Shown here piece by piece: positions 16,463-25,549 of a stretch of 64,000 bases of DNA. The notes under the pieces were generated by a model. That model saw nothing but the letters and a program-made list of their open reading frames with translations, searched no databases and was not told where the DNA came from. The position numbers were made by a program, and so were the translations under genes. Source of the stretch: Clostridia bacterium. Its GTDB lineage: Bacteria; Bacillota; Clostridia; Lachnospirales; Lachnospiraceae. The stretch's first letter is position 1. Each line of letters starts with the position of its first letter. The stretch covers positions 62,001 to 126,000 of the forward strand of contig CAJTHL010000008.1 of NCBI GenBank assembly GCA_910576205.1. The letters are read 5' to 3'.

Positions 16463-17543
16463 AATCCGTCAGGATTTTGAGCTCTGGTGGGAGCACAAAC
16501 TGGACAGGCCCATTATCCAGGTAACTCTGACCAATATGAGCAAGGCGCTTACGGGCGATTTTTTCGGCTCTAACTACAGAAAAGAAATTCTGGAGGCCAG
16601 CTACGACATGGAAATCTCCGTGGAGGAGGCCGTAAAGCGCATAGACGACGCCTACAGCAGCGTGGAATTTTACGGGGACGCGTTTCCGGTATTCTACATG
16701 CGGCCTACGGGAGTGCTGGGCGGTTATCTGGGGCAGGAATCCCATATCAACCGGAATCTGGGAACCGTGTGGTTCCACAACGAAAAGAAATCTTTAAAGG
16801 AGGCGCTGGCTCTTTCCCTGGACAGAAGCTGCGACCTGTATAAGCGCTCCATTGGGCTTACCAGGCAGGTGCAGGAGCATTTTGACGGAAAGGTGGCCGT
16901 GGGCGTGCCGGATCTGGGGGGCGTGTACGATATTCTGGCATCCATCTGCGACTCCAACGACCTGCTTCTGGATCTCTGCATAGAGGAGGAAGCCGTGAAA
17001 AAGGCCGCGTGGAATATCCATGAACAATTTAAGCTGGCCTATGAGGACTTTTTGGGAGCCATTGATCCGGGGAAGATTCCGGGTTACACCTGCTGGGCCA
17101 CCATGCTGTCCCAGAAACCGTATTTTGTGCTGCAAAATGATTTTTCGGCCATGATAAGCGCGGATATGTTTGACGATTTCTACATGCCCATTCTGGAAAA
17201 GGAGTGCCGGCATATTCCCCGCACGATCTATCACCTGGACGGCCCCGGTGCCGTCCGCCATCTGGATTCCATTCTCACTATTCCGGAGCTTGACGGCGTC
17301 CAGTGGATTAACGGGGCCGGAGCCCCCGGCCTGGATCAGTGGCCGGATATTTACCGGAAAATCCGTTCCGCCGGAAAACTCTGCCAGGTATTTATCAACG
17401 GGGCGGAGGAATTGCGGTATATAGACGATGTAATAGAGCTTTTTGGCGGCGCGGAGGGTTTGTGCTTTATCTGCTCCGGGGATTCCGCAGAGAGAGAAAA
17501 GTTTGACGCGTATCTTGTGAAATACGGGGTGATTCAGAGCTGA
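16431..17543 (+). CDS. UroD/MtaA-fold protein of unknown substrate (paralogue 1)
   Basis: The start at 16431 has GGAGG 6 bases upstream and overlaps the ROK gene by 32 bp in another frame, so the two are probably coupled. The 370-residue protein belongs to the uroporphyrinogen decarboxylase/cobalamin methyltransferase superfamily, the group often labelled 'trimethylamine corrinoid protein 2'. Recognisable parts are IHFSTDRYNKIRQDFELWW, CWATMLSQKPYFVLQNDFSA, and TIYHLDGPGAVRHLDSIL, where MtaA enzymes carry H-x-C. Only the His is present here (YHLDG), so zinc binding is doubtful. No haem or corrinoid genes are nearby. Its function in a sugar operon is unknown. Confidence 0.75.
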   Translation: MIHFSTDRYNKIRQDFELWWEHKLDRPIIQVTLTNMSKALTGDFFGSNYRKEILEASYDMEISVEEAVKRIDDAYSSVEFYGDAFPVFYMRPTGVLGGYLGQESHINRNLGTVWFHNEKKSLKEALALSLDRSCDLYKRSIGLTRQVQEHFDGKVAVGVPDLGGVYDILASICDSNDLLLDLCIEEEAVKKAAWNIHEQFKLAYEDFLGAIDPGKIPGYTCWATMLSQKPYFVLQNDFSAMISADMFDDFYMPILEKECRHIPRTIYHLDGPGAVRHLDSILTIPELDGVQWINGAGAPGLDQWPDIYRKIRSAGKLCQVFINGAEELRYIDDVIELFGGAEGLCFICSGDSAEREKFDAYLVKYGVIQS

Positions 17544-17576
17544 CAGGGCAGACGCTAAAGCGTGAACCTGCCTGGG

Positions 17577-17626
17577 AAAAGCCGCCGTGGGACAGACGGA
17601 AAACCATCTGTTTCACGGCGGCTTTT
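17577..17626. terminator. Bidirectional terminator between convergent genes
   Basis: AAAAGCCGCCGTG (17577-17589) pairs with CACGGCGGCTTTT (17614-17626). The A/T tails serve the UroD-fold gene on plus and the AraC gene on minus. Confidence 0.85.
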
Positions 17627-17637
17627 AAGCTTTGCAA

Positions 17638-18555
17638 TCATTGTTCTTTCTGGGATTCGGCAGGATATCTCCTTATATCCGGCCTCTCATAATTGTTTTT
17701 CCATTTCTGACGGTATTCATGGGGAGTCAGGGCTTCCTGGGCTTTAAAAAGCCTGATAAAATAGCTTGTATTGGCCATCCCCACCAGCTCCGCGATCTTG
17801 CACACCGGGTAATCCGTGGCATGGAGCAGCTCCTTTGCTTTCCGGATGCGGACGGCGGCCAGATAGGCCGTGGGGGTGATGCCGAACTGGGACTTGAATT
17901 TCTTGGGGAGGTAGCTTTTTTCCAGGGAGAACTGCCTGGCCAGGGTTTCCAGGGTAAGATCCTCAGAGTAATGCTCGTCAATATACCACGCGATCTCTTT
18001 GGCATAGTCCTGGCGGCCCGTCTTTGCGCAGCTTCGCACATTTAAAATCACTTCCGTAAGCATCTGGACGATATACATGGCTGCCAGCAGATCGCTGTTT
18101 GGAGTGGAGGGCTGGTAAATCTGAAGAATGTGGTCCAGGTAGACGGGAATCCTTGAGGTGGGCGGCAGATGCAGGGCGTTTCTGGTTTCCGAGACAAAGA
18201 TTTTATAGTATTTTTCGGAAATACCCCCGAAAAAATGCACAAAGCGCAGATGCCACAGCTCCCTCTCGTCCGTATAGTAGTGCTGGAACTTCATACAGTC
18301 TATCAGAAAAATATCCCCCTGGCGGAGCGTATACTGCCTGTTTTCATAGGTGAGATAACCCTTGCCGCCCACAGTATAGACCAGCAGATAGGAGGGCAGC
18401 TTTTCCCGCTTGGTGTAGTAGGTGGAATTGGTTTTCAGCTCGCCCATTTCCTGGACAAAGGGGAAATGGAACCGGTCAATAATGCTGGGTGTAACCGTGA
18501 TAATGTAGGAATCCGGCGTCCAGTCATAGGAAGCGTTTGGGGTGCGTGACTTCAT
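17638..18555 (-). CDS. AraC-family transcriptional regulator
   Basis: The start at 18555 has AGGAG nine bases upstream; an earlier in-frame start has none. The 305-residue protein has an N-terminal cupin sensor (RQYTLRQGDIFLIDCMKFQHYY) and a C-terminal AraC DNA-binding domain with LETLARQFSLEKSYLPKKF and KIAELVGMANTSYFIRLFK, ending LTPHEYRQKW. It is divergent from the isomerase/ABC operon at 18900, which is its likely target. The 345-bp gap to that operon has one strong promoter and otherwise AT-rich sequence without genes. Confidence 0.9.
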   Translation of the reverse strand: MKSRTPNASYDWTPDSYIITVTPSIIDRFHFPFVQEMGELKTNSTYYTKREKLPSYLLVYTVGGKGYLTYENRQYTLRQGDIFLIDCMKFQHYYTDERELWHLRFVHFFGGISEKYYKIFVSETRNALHLPPTSRIPVYLDHILQIYQPSTPNSDLLAAMYIVQMLTEVILNVRSCAKTGRQDYAKEIAWYIDEHYSEDLTLETLARQFSLEKSYLPKKFKSQFGITPTAYLAAVRIRKAKELLHATDYPVCKIAELVGMANTSYFIRLFKAQEALTPHEYRQKWKNNYERPDIRRYPAESQKEQ

Positions 18556-18821
18556 CTCGGTATTCTCCTGTCTCAAAAAGTATAATTCTAGTATAAACCG
18601 GATAATAACAAAAACACGCACTTTTTTCCATATCACATATACACAAAAAACACGTCTGTTTTTTGTGGAAAATTCCTTTTTTTGATTTATAATTATGAAA
18701 AATGTGAAAAAACATAAAGAAAAATTGTTGGATATCTACAATAAAATGGAGAGACAGGGAGATTTAAATAATAAAATCAAGTAAATAACCGGATATTGTT
18801 ATTTTGTGACCTTATAGCTTC

Positions 18822-18850
18822 ATGACATCGGGTTTCCCAGAGCCTATAAT
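18822..18850 (+). promoter_or_regulatory. Strong promoter of the isomerase/ABC/UroD/rhaM operon
   Basis: ATGACA (18822-18827), 17 bp, TATAAT (18845-18850): 11 of 12 consensus bases. Confidence 0.85.
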
Positions 18851-18863
18851 GATCGAAAGATCA
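18850..18863 (+). promoter_or_regulatory. Inverted repeat abutting the -10 box, possible operator
   Basis: TGATC-GAAA-GATCA begins on the last base of TATAAT, so a bound protein would cover the transcription start. It is short and could also be a small 5' hairpin in the message. Confidence 0.4.
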
Positions 18864-18899
18864 GAAAAGACAGCAAAAGGTTAAGGAGGAGAGGGGAAT

Positions 18900-20402
18900 A
18901 TGAAGGAGAGAAATCATGGAATTTCCATGGCAAAGCCCAGAATCGGCTTGTATTCTGTGGGACTTAAGGCCTATTGGTCACAGTTTGAGGGGCTTAAGGA
19001 GCGTATGCAGGCATACGGGAAATTTATCGAGAGCCGTATGGAGGAAATGGGGGAGGTCTGTAACTTCGGCCTGGTGGACGACAACGCGGCCGGCCGGGAA
19101 GCCGGGGAATGGTTCAACAGCAAAAACGTAGACATTATCTTCTGTCACAGCGCAACTTATGTCACCAGCGACAGCGTCCTGCCTGTACATAAGATCTGCA
19201 AGAGCCCGGCGGTGATCTTGAATCTTCAGCCCACGGCCCAGATTGATTACCTGAGGACGACCACCGGGGAATGGCTGGCAAACTGCGGTGCGTGTCCGGT
19301 GCCGGAGATCACCTTTGCGCTCAACCGGGCGGGGATACCTGTCCGCGTAATCAACGGCCTTCTGGGCATGGAGCGAAATACGGAAGGCGCTGTGGCGGAC
19401 GAGAATACGGCAGACTTGCCGGAAGCCATTCTTGCCTGGAAGGAAATAGAAGAATATATCCGCGCCGCCGGTGTAAAACGCATGCTGCGGGAAGCGAGAT
19501 TTGGCTTCCTGGGAGGAAATTACACGGGAATGCTGGACATGTACAACGATTTTGCCCAGTACGCCACGACTTTTGGGCTACAGGTGGAAATCTGTGAGAT
19601 GTGCGAGCTGGCGGACAGGGTGGACAAGGTTACGGAAGCGGAAATCCTGGACAAGCTGGCTGAGATCGACGACTTTTTCGTTATGGAGGAGGGGAATGTG
19701 GCGGATACGCGCATTTCCAGGCCCACAAAAGAGCAGCTTCGCTGGTCGGCAACGGTAGCGGCTGCCCAGGAGAGGTTTGTGAAGGAGAGGAAGCTGGATG
19801 CCCTCACCTACTATTACCACAGTGTGGAGGGAAACCGGTATGAGGATATCCAGGCAGGCTTTATTGTGGGGCATTCCCTTCTGACTGCAAAACACATTCC
19901 CTGCGCCGGGGAAGGGGATATGAAAACCAATATCGTCATGAAGATCTGCGATGCCCTGGGAGTAGGGGGGAGTTATTCAGAGATCGTCACCACGGATTAT
20001 AAAGAAAAGACGATTCTGCTGGGACATGACGGCCCGTTCCATATCAGGATTTCAGACCAAAAGCCCATCCTGCGCAGCATGGGGGTGTACCACGGAAAAC
20101 GTGGCGCGGGCATCTCCGTTGAAGCCAAGGTAAAGGCGGGGCCTATTACGACCCTGGGGCTTACCTGCCAGATGGACGGAACATTCAAGCTGCTTATTTC
20201 CGAGGGCATGGCCACGGACAAGGCGATTATGAATATCGGAAATACCCAGACCCAGGTGGATTTTGGCGTACACCCGGACGTGTATTACGACAAGTGGTTT
20301 AAGGAAGCCCCCACCCACCACTGCGCCATGAGCGTGGGGCATAATGCCGGTCTGTTCCAGAAGGTTTCTGATCTTCTTGGTATATCGGCTGTTGTGATTT
20401 AA
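18900..20402 (+). CDS. L-fucose/L-arabinose isomerase-family protein
   Basis: A 500-residue aldose-ketose isomerase homologue. The start at 18900 follows AGGAGGAG; an in-frame ATG at 18927 (MAKPRIGLYS) is an alternative. The N-terminal half has the Rossmann-like KPRIGLYSVGLKAYW and VDIIFCHSATYVTSD. The C-terminal half has CAGEGDMKTNIVMKICDALG, MGVYHGKRGAG and THHCAMSVGHNAG, with Glu, Asp and His residues placed like the metal ligands of the family. It would convert an aldose taken up by the adjacent ABC importer to a ketose. The exact sugar is unknown. RhaM at the operon end hints at rhamnose, fucose or a related deoxysugar. Confidence 0.8.
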   Translation: MKERNHGISMAKPRIGLYSVGLKAYWSQFEGLKERMQAYGKFIESRMEEMGEVCNFGLVDDNAAGREAGEWFNSKNVDIIFCHSATYVTSDSVLPVHKICKSPAVILNLQPTAQIDYLRTTTGEWLANCGACPVPEITFALNRAGIPVRVINGLLGMERNTEGAVADENTADLPEAILAWKEIEEYIRAAGVKRMLREARFGFLGGNYTGMLDMYNDFAQYATTFGLQVEICEMCELADRVDKVTEAEILDKLAEIDDFFVMEEGNVADTRISRPTKEQLRWSATVAAAQERFVKERKLDALTYYYHSVEGNRYEDIQAGFIVGHSLLTAKHIPCAGEGDMKTNIVMKICDALGVGGSYSEIVTTDYKEKTILLGHDGPFHIRISDQKPILRSMGVYHGKRGAGISVEAKVKAGPITTLGLTCQMDGTFKLLISEGMATDKAIMNIGNTQTQVDFGVHPDVYYDKWFKEAPTHHCAMSVGHNAGLFQKVSDLLGISAVVI

Positions 20403-20460
20403 GGTAACGCGGTTCCCGGGAGGAACTGAAGATAAGCAAAGAAGGGGAAAGGTGAAGACT

Positions 20461-21498
20461 ATGAAAAAAAGGAACAAATGTATCGCTCTGATTCTTGCAG
20501 CGGCGCTGACGGCCGGCCTGGCCGGCTGTGCGTCTGGGAAACAGACGGAGGAGAAGCCTCCGGCGCAGACCGGGGGGGGGGTAAAAGAGGATGACCCCGG
20601 CGTAGGCGATTCGGCAGAGACAGAAGAAAAGACGCTAAAAATCGGCTGGTGTTCCCTGTGTGAGGACAATGATTTCGGCATTTCCTCCAGGGAAAGCTTT
20701 GAGCGGGAAGCAGAAAAGATGGGATGGGAGACGGTTGTCCTTAATAACAATTATGACGGACAGACGGCCATTGAAAATATGGATACCCTGATTACCATGC
20801 AGGTGGACGGGATTATCAACTTCCAGGTGGACGCAGGCGTTGCGGAGGTGGTAGCAGGCATGGCAAAGGATGCGGGAATCCCTATGATTACCATTGACTG
20901 TCCCCATCCGGATACTCCGTTTTTCGGCGCGGACAATGAAAACGCCGGGCTCATTCTGGGGGAGGCCCTGGGGAAAAAGGCCCAGGAGGAATGGGACGGC
21001 CAGGTCGATCTTATTATACTCTGCGGAGCGCCCGGTTCCGGCGAGGTGGTTGACCTGCGTATGCAGGGGATTTCCAAGGGGGCCAAGGATATTCTTGGAA
21101 ATACGGACATTAAGGTGCTGGAGCTGGACGGAAAGAGTGAGATTGAGACCTCCCAGAAGGTGATTGCGGATACGCTGACGGCCAACCCGGAAATGCACCA
21201 TATTCTCATCGGCTGTCTGAACGACCAGTCGGGGCTGGGGGCCTACAATGCCGTGGTGGCGGCGGACCGGGAGGCGGACGTATTTATCGGAAGCCATGGA
21301 TGCGACGCGCCGGCCATAGCCAACCTTAAGGAGCAGGAGGCCAACTGCTGGGTGGGAAGCGTGGCATATTTTCCGGAAAGGTATGGAGAGTACGTGGTGC
21401 CGCTTATGGATCAGATGGTGAAGGGAGAGGCGGTTCCGGAGTTCAGCTATCCTGACCATGTATTCGTAGATAAAAACAATATAGGCCAGTATTACTGA
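20461..21498 (+). CDS. Sugar ABC importer, substrate-binding lipoprotein (RbsB type)
   Basis: The start ATG 20461 follows AGGGGAAAGG. The 345-residue lipoprotein has a signal peptide (KKRNKCIALILAAALTAGLA) and its lipobox cysteine in LAGCASG. The mature part is a ribose-binding-protein-like fold: LKIGWCSLCEDNDFGI, MITIDCPHPDTPFFGADNE, HILIGCLNDQSGLGAYNAV. Just after the signal peptide the gene contains a run of ten G (20572-20581) encoding part of QTGGGVKED. Slippage there would frameshift the protein, so phase variation is possible. It is second in the operon, before its ATPase and permease. Confidence 0.88.
   Translation: MKKRNKCIALILAAALTAGLAGCASGKQTEEKPPAQTGGGVKEDDPGVGDSAETEEKTLKIGWCSLCEDNDFGISSRESFEREAEKMGWETVVLNNNYDGQTAIENMDTLITMQVDGIINFQVDAGVAEVVAGMAKDAGIPMITIDCPHPDTPFFGADNENAGLILGEALGKKAQEEWDGQVDLIILCGAPGSGEVVDLRMQGISKGAKDILGNTDIKVLELDGKSEIETSQKVIADTLTANPEMHHILIGCLNDQSGLGAYNAVVAADREADVFIGSHGCDAPAIANLKEQEANCWVGSVAYFPERYGEYVVPLMDQMVKGEAVPEFSYPDHVFVDKNNIGQYY
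20572..20581 (+). repeat. Homopolymeric G10 tract inside a coding sequence
   Basis: Ten consecutive G bases in the linker region of the binding-protein gene. Tracts of this length are prone to slipped-strand mispairing and sequencing error. The current length keeps the gene in frame. Confidence 0.8.
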
Positions 21499-21549
21499 TA
21501 AATCCGTGAAAGCGGGATGGGCGGCGGGAAGCTGCCAGGAGGAATATAC

Positions 21550-23085
21550 GTGGAAAATAAAGGACCTCTTTTACGGATGGAGAATATCTGCAAGAGTTTT
21601 CCCGGGGTAAAAGCCCTGGACGGGGTGGAGCTGGAGCTCCATGCCGGTGAAGTGCTGGCCCTTCTGGGAGAAAACGGCGCGGGAAAGTCTACCCTTTTGA
21701 AAATTCTTTCCGGCGCGTACAAAAGGGATGCCGGAGATATATATATCGACGGGCAGAAGGCGGATATCCGGTCGCCCAACGACGCCTACGGGGCCGGGAT
21801 ACGGATAATCTATCAAGAGCTTACCTATATAGAAGATCTGACGGTGGCGGAAAATATTTTCCTGGGAAACCTGTTTTTTACGAAGCTGGGATTTGTAGAC
21901 TGGAAGCGGATGAACCGGGAAGCAAAGGCAGTGCTTGAAAGGATCGGCCTGGATATTGACGCCACTAGAACCATGGGAAGTTTGTCCGTCATGGAAAAGC
22001 AGCTGGTAGAGGTGGCGAAGGCTGTCAGCAAAAATATGCGGATCCTGGTAATGGACGAGCCCACTTCCTCCCTCAACGAGCGGGAGGTGGAGGGGCTTGC
22101 CAGGATCATTAGGGATGTAGCCGGAAAAGGAATCGGGATTATTTTTATTTCCCACCGTCTGGAAGAGCTGTTTATGGTGGCGGACCGGGTGACGGTTCTG
22201 CGGGACGGGCGGCATATTGCCACAAAACCTATGGGGGAAGTGACCAGGGACGAGCTCGTCAGCATGATGGCAGGCCGGGAAACCAGGGAGCTATACGTGA
22301 AGAAGCAGTATCTGACGGCAAAGCAGATAGAAGAGCGGCCGGTGGTTTTTGAGGCGCTGGGAGTATCGGGAAGCCGGATACGGGATATTACCCTGAGAGT
22401 CCATGCCGGGGAAATTACAGGCGTCTACGGCCTCCTTGGTTCCGGCCGGGAGGAGATGGCGGAGACGTTTTTCGGAATACACCGGTACACCTCCGGGAGC
22501 CTTAAAATGAACGGCCGGGAAATCCAGGTTACCTGTCCCAGAGACGCCATTGCAAACGGCATTGCGTATGTCCCGGCGGAGCGGAAGAGCGAATCACTGG
22601 TGCTGACGCAGACTGTGCGAGAAAACACCTCCCTGGCCTCCCTTGCGGAGCTGGCGGGACGCTGGGGGGTTATGCGGAAATCCCGGGAGAAGGAAATTTC
22701 CAGAAAGTGGATGAAAAGGCTGGATATCCGCACCCCGGACGAGGAAGCGGTTATCGAGGGATTGTCCGGGGGAAACCAGCAGAAGGTGGTTCTTGGCAGA
22801 TGGATGGAGCGGGGGCCCAGGCTTATGCTGTTAAACGATCCCACCCGGGGTGTGGATGTAGGGGCAAAGTCTGAGATTTACCGGATTATCGAGGAGCTGT
22901 GTCAGACGGATACGGCGATTGTCATGATTTCCTCTGATATGGAGGAGCTTCTGGCGCTGTCAGACAGGATTATCGCCATGTCGGAGGGAAGAATCTGCGG
23001 TGAGGTGTCCCATGAGGAGTTAAACCGACAGAAACTGATGGGTCTTGTTGTGGGAGGATCGAATGCTGAAAATAAAGAAAAATGA
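21550..23085 (+). CDS. Sugar ABC importer, duplicated ATP-binding protein (RbsA type)
   Basis: The start is GTG 21550, with AGGAGG seven bases upstream (21537-21542); the frame continues further up without a site. The 511-residue protein has two ABC domains. The first has GENGAGKSTLLKILSG, IIYQELTYIEDLTV and VMDEPTSSLNE. The second has GLLGSGREEMAETFFG, LSGGNQQKVVLGRW and LLNDPTRGVDVGAK, where the Walker-B Asp-Glu is Asn-Asp, so the second site may not hydrolyse ATP. It overlaps the permease gene by 23 bp. It energises the importer at 20461-24016. Confidence 0.93.
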   Translation: MENKGPLLRMENICKSFPGVKALDGVELELHAGEVLALLGENGAGKSTLLKILSGAYKRDAGDIYIDGQKADIRSPNDAYGAGIRIIYQELTYIEDLTVAENIFLGNLFFTKLGFVDWKRMNREAKAVLERIGLDIDATRTMGSLSVMEKQLVEVAKAVSKNMRILVMDEPTSSLNEREVEGLARIIRDVAGKGIGIIFISHRLEELFMVADRVTVLRDGRHIATKPMGEVTRDELVSMMAGRETRELYVKKQYLTAKQIEERPVVFEALGVSGSRIRDITLRVHAGEITGVYGLLGSGREEMAETFFGIHRYTSGSLKMNGREIQVTCPRDAIANGIAYVPAERKSESLVLTQTVRENTSLASLAELAGRWGVMRKSREKEISRKWMKRLDIRTPDEEAVIEGLSGGNQQKVVLGRWMERGPRLMLLNDPTRGVDVGAKSEIYRIIEELCQTDTAIVMISSDMEELLALSDRIIAMSEGRICGEVSHEELNRQKLMGLVVGGSNAENKEK

Positions 23086-24016
23086 AAAACTTAAAGTCTC
23101 AACGGAAGCCGCGCTGTTCTTTGTGCTGATTGCTGTGCTCTTTGCCTTTTCGCTGCTGTCAGAATATTTTTTGTCTTTTGGCAATTTCATGAAAATCTGT
23201 CTCTACAGCTCCCAGATGGGTATTCTGGCGGGCGGAATGACATTGGTTCTGCTCTCCGGGGGAATCGACGTTTCCGTGGGCTCCACCATGGCCTTTGCGG
23301 GAATTACAGCGGCCAAAGTGATGGAGGCCGGAGGCCCCTGGTATCTGGCGGTTCTGGCGGGGATTGCCCTGGGAGGGCTGTGCGGACTTATAAACGCGGT
23401 GATTATCACCAGAGGCCGGGTGACTGCCTTTATCACAACCCTGGGAACCATGACCATTTACCGGGGCCTGGCACAGATATGTTCAGACGGAAAAACCATT
23501 CTGATTTCGGATGAAATTTTTAAGGCTATGGGAAGGAAATACCTGTTCCGGGTTATTCCTATCCCCGCGGTCTTAATGATTCTCACTTTTGTGATTTTCC
23601 AGGTGGTGCTGAAGTATACAAAGTTCGGACGCCAGGTGTATGCGGTGGGGGGAAACGAAAAGGCTTCTTTTCTGGCAGGAATCCAGGTGACAGGCACCCA
23701 TACGGCCATATATACCATTGAGGGATTCTGCGCCGGCCTGGCGGGGATTCTGCTGGCCGCCCAGTCGGGGGCGGGAATCCCAAGCGCCGCCGGAGACATT
23801 AATATGGAAGCCATCTCCGCAGTCATCCTGGGCGGGGTGAGTCTGTCGGGAGGCAAAGGAAAGATTGGCGGCACAGTGCTGGGAGTTCTGATTCTGGCAT
23901 GTCTGAACAACGGGTTGAATCTTCTGGCGGTGTCTGCCTTTTACCAGGAGGTTATCCGGGGCCTTGTGCTGATTCTGGCCGTGTGGTTTGATATGATGAA
24001 GGAAAGAAAAGAGTAA
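23063..24016 (+). CDS. Sugar ABC importer permease (RbsC type)
   Basis: The start ATG 23063 follows GGAGG. The 317-residue protein has the length expected for RbsC-class permeases, with about 8-10 hydrophobic helices. Recognisable are MGILAGGMTLVLLSGGIDVSVGSTMA, the cytoplasmic YAVGGNEKASFLAGIQV loop, ISAVILGGVSLSGGKGKIGG and the end RGLVLILAVWFDM. Unlike the permease at 14539 all these blocks are present, so it is a useful internal comparison. It forms one importer with the genes at 20461 and 21550. Confidence 0.92.
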   Translation: MLKIKKNEKLKVSTEAALFFVLIAVLFAFSLLSEYFLSFGNFMKICLYSSQMGILAGGMTLVLLSGGIDVSVGSTMAFAGITAAKVMEAGGPWYLAVLAGIALGGLCGLINAVIITRGRVTAFITTLGTMTIYRGLAQICSDGKTILISDEIFKAMGRKYLFRVIPIPAVLMILTFVIFQVVLKYTKFGRQVYAVGGNEKASFLAGIQVTGTHTAIYTIEGFCAGLAGILLAAQSGAGIPSAAGDINMEAISAVILGGVSLSGGKGKIGGTVLGVLILACLNNGLNLLAVSAFYQEVIRGLVLILAVWFDMMKERKE

Positions 24017-24024
24017 GAAAAACA

Positions 24025-24048
24025 GCATTTGCCTGGGCAGGCGGATGC
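24025..24048 (+). other. Intercistronic hairpin of the GCATC...GATGCGGAA type (copy 3)
   Basis: GCATTTGCC (24025-24033) pairs with GGCGGATGC (24040-24048), nine pairs including two U-G, with a six-base loop. GGAAACAG and a normal ribosome site follow. It is the clearest compact copy of the recurrent element. Confidence 0.5.
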
Positions 24049-24072
24049 GGAAACAGAAACGGAGGTAAAAAG

Positions 24073-25179
24073 ATGAACGCAAGAGAACGTGTGATGAGAG
24101 CTTGGAAGCTGAAGGAGGGAATGCCGGACCGCATTCCCGTGCAGTTTGACCTGTGCAGGAGCCTGCAGGATCATTTTGCGAGAGAGCTTGGCATAGAATC
24201 CAGATATACGGATAATCTGTTTGAAGATGTGACATACCGCATCAGCGGAAATGAGGTGCACCTTGCCATGGGAAGCGACGTGGTGCTTGTGGGAGCTTCG
24301 GAGAGCAAAAATTTCAAGAGAGAGATTATGGAGAACGGCCATTGGCACAATGAATATCACATGGAAATGCGGCAGGGCCCCGTCTATGTGGATATTATCT
24401 CCCATCCCCTGGCGGACGCCGAAACCATCGGGGATATCGACGCCTATGAGTGGCCGGATCCCCATGATCCTTCCAGGTATGCGGACGCGGAATACTACAT
24501 TGAAAAATATAAAAAGGATTATTTTATTATCGGCGACATCGAAGTGACTATTCTGACCCTGGCCCAGAATCTTCTGGGAATGCAGAAAATGATGATGGAC
24601 ATGGCTTCCGGGGAGGAGTATGTGGAGTACCTGTTCCGGAAATGCGGGGAATTTCAGACCGAGGTGGGCCTGGAACTGATTAAGCGGGGCGTGGACGCCG
24701 TGTGGGTAGGGGATGATTTCGGTTCCCAGACGGGGCTTTTGTTTTCGCAGCAGATGTTCCGGGAGCTCTTAATGCCCCACTACAAGAAGATGCTGGACAC
24801 CTTTAAGGCGGCCAGGCCAGATGTGGTGAATATTCTTCACTGTGACGGCGCGGTAAAACCTTTGTTGCAGGATATCAAGGATATCGGATTTGACGTGTTT
24901 AATCCTGTGCAGCCGGGCGTGCCGGGCCATTCTCCCAGGGAGATTAAGGACGAATTCGGCGACCAGTTTGCATTCTGGGGCGCCATCGACCAGCAGTATC
25001 TGCTTCCAAACGGCACGGATGAGGAGCTGGCGGCAGACATCAGAGAAAAATGCGGGATCCTGGGGGCAGGCGGCGGCTACATGATTGCGCCAGCCCACAT
25101 TATCCAGGTGGACGTTTCCCCCGAGAGGGTAAAATACTTTATTGAAACAGCCATGAAATACGGCGTTTACGGAGGGTAA
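24073..25179 (+). CDS. UroD/MtaA-fold protein of unknown substrate (paralogue 2)
   Basis: A 368-residue uroporphyrinogen decarboxylase-superfamily protein. The opening NARERVMRAWKLKEGMPDRIPVQFDL is typical. GDIEVTILTLAQNLLGMQKM, VDAVWVGDDFGSQTGLL and VNILHCDGAVKPLLQDI mark the TIM barrel. The H-C-D-G segment sits where cobalamin methyltransferases have H-x-C, so the zinc site is incomplete. It is preceded by a recurrent hairpin and followed 6 bp later by rhaM. Being in an importer/isomerase operon argues against porphyrin synthesis. Its role is unknown. Confidence 0.8.
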   Translation: MNARERVMRAWKLKEGMPDRIPVQFDLCRSLQDHFARELGIESRYTDNLFEDVTYRISGNEVHLAMGSDVVLVGASESKNFKREIMENGHWHNEYHMEMRQGPVYVDIISHPLADAETIGDIDAYEWPDPHDPSRYADAEYYIEKYKKDYFIIGDIEVTILTLAQNLLGMQKMMMDMASGEEYVEYLFRKCGEFQTEVGLELIKRGVDAVWVGDDFGSQTGLLFSQQMFRELLMPHYKKMLDTFKAARPDVVNILHCDGAVKPLLQDIKDIGFDVFNPVQPGVPGHSPREIKDEFGDQFAFWGAIDQQYLLPNGTDEELAADIREKCGILGAGGGYMIAPAHIIQVDVSPERVKYFIETAMKYGVYGG

Positions 25180-25185
25180 AGGGAT

Positions 25186-25506
25186 ATGGAAAGATTTGCG
25201 TGGAGCGCGCACATTCTGCCCGGCAAGAAGGAGATTTACATAGAGCGCCATGATAAGATCTGGCCAGAGATGACAGAGGTACTGACCCGGGCGGGAATCC
25301 GCAACTATACAATCTGGAATACCAAAAATCAGCTTTTCGGATACTACGAATGCGATGATCTGGAATATGCCGCCAGAGTGCAGGCAGAGAGCGAGGTGGT
25401 GGACCGCTGGAACGAATCCATGAAGGGGATTATGGAGATCGACATGGACCCGGAGACGGGGACGGCAGTGATGCTTAGGCAGGTGTTTCTGCATGATCCG
25501 GTATAG
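25186..25506 (+). CDS. rhaM: L-rhamnose mutarotase
   Basis: RhaM interconverts the alpha and beta anomers of L-rhamnose, and relatives act on fucose-like sugars. The 106-residue length is normal. Seen are FAWSAHILPGKKEIYIERHDKIWPEM, IRNYTIWNTKNQLFGYYEC with the catalytic His and Tyr/Trp region, and PVxW-like VDRWNESM. It is the last gene of the 18.9-25.5 kb operon, before a terminator. Together with the isomerase homologue it points to a 6-deoxy-hexose, but no rhamnulokinase or aldolase is present in the window. Confidence 0.88.
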   Translation: MERFAWSAHILPGKKEIYIERHDKIWPEMTEVLTRAGIRNYTIWNTKNQLFGYYECDDLEYAARVQAESEVVDRWNESMKGIMEIDMDPETGTAVMLRQVFLHDPV

Positions 25507-25549
25507 CTGGCTGAAGAAGGATCCGGCAGTGGATTTTATCTGAGGGGAT

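Noticed and set aside
22843-22866. Inactive ATPase because of NDP in place of DEP in the second ABC domain at 21550
   Set aside because: Such degeneracy in one half is common in duplicated sugar ABC ATPases, so it is noted in the gene entry and not taken as a sign of a pseudogene.
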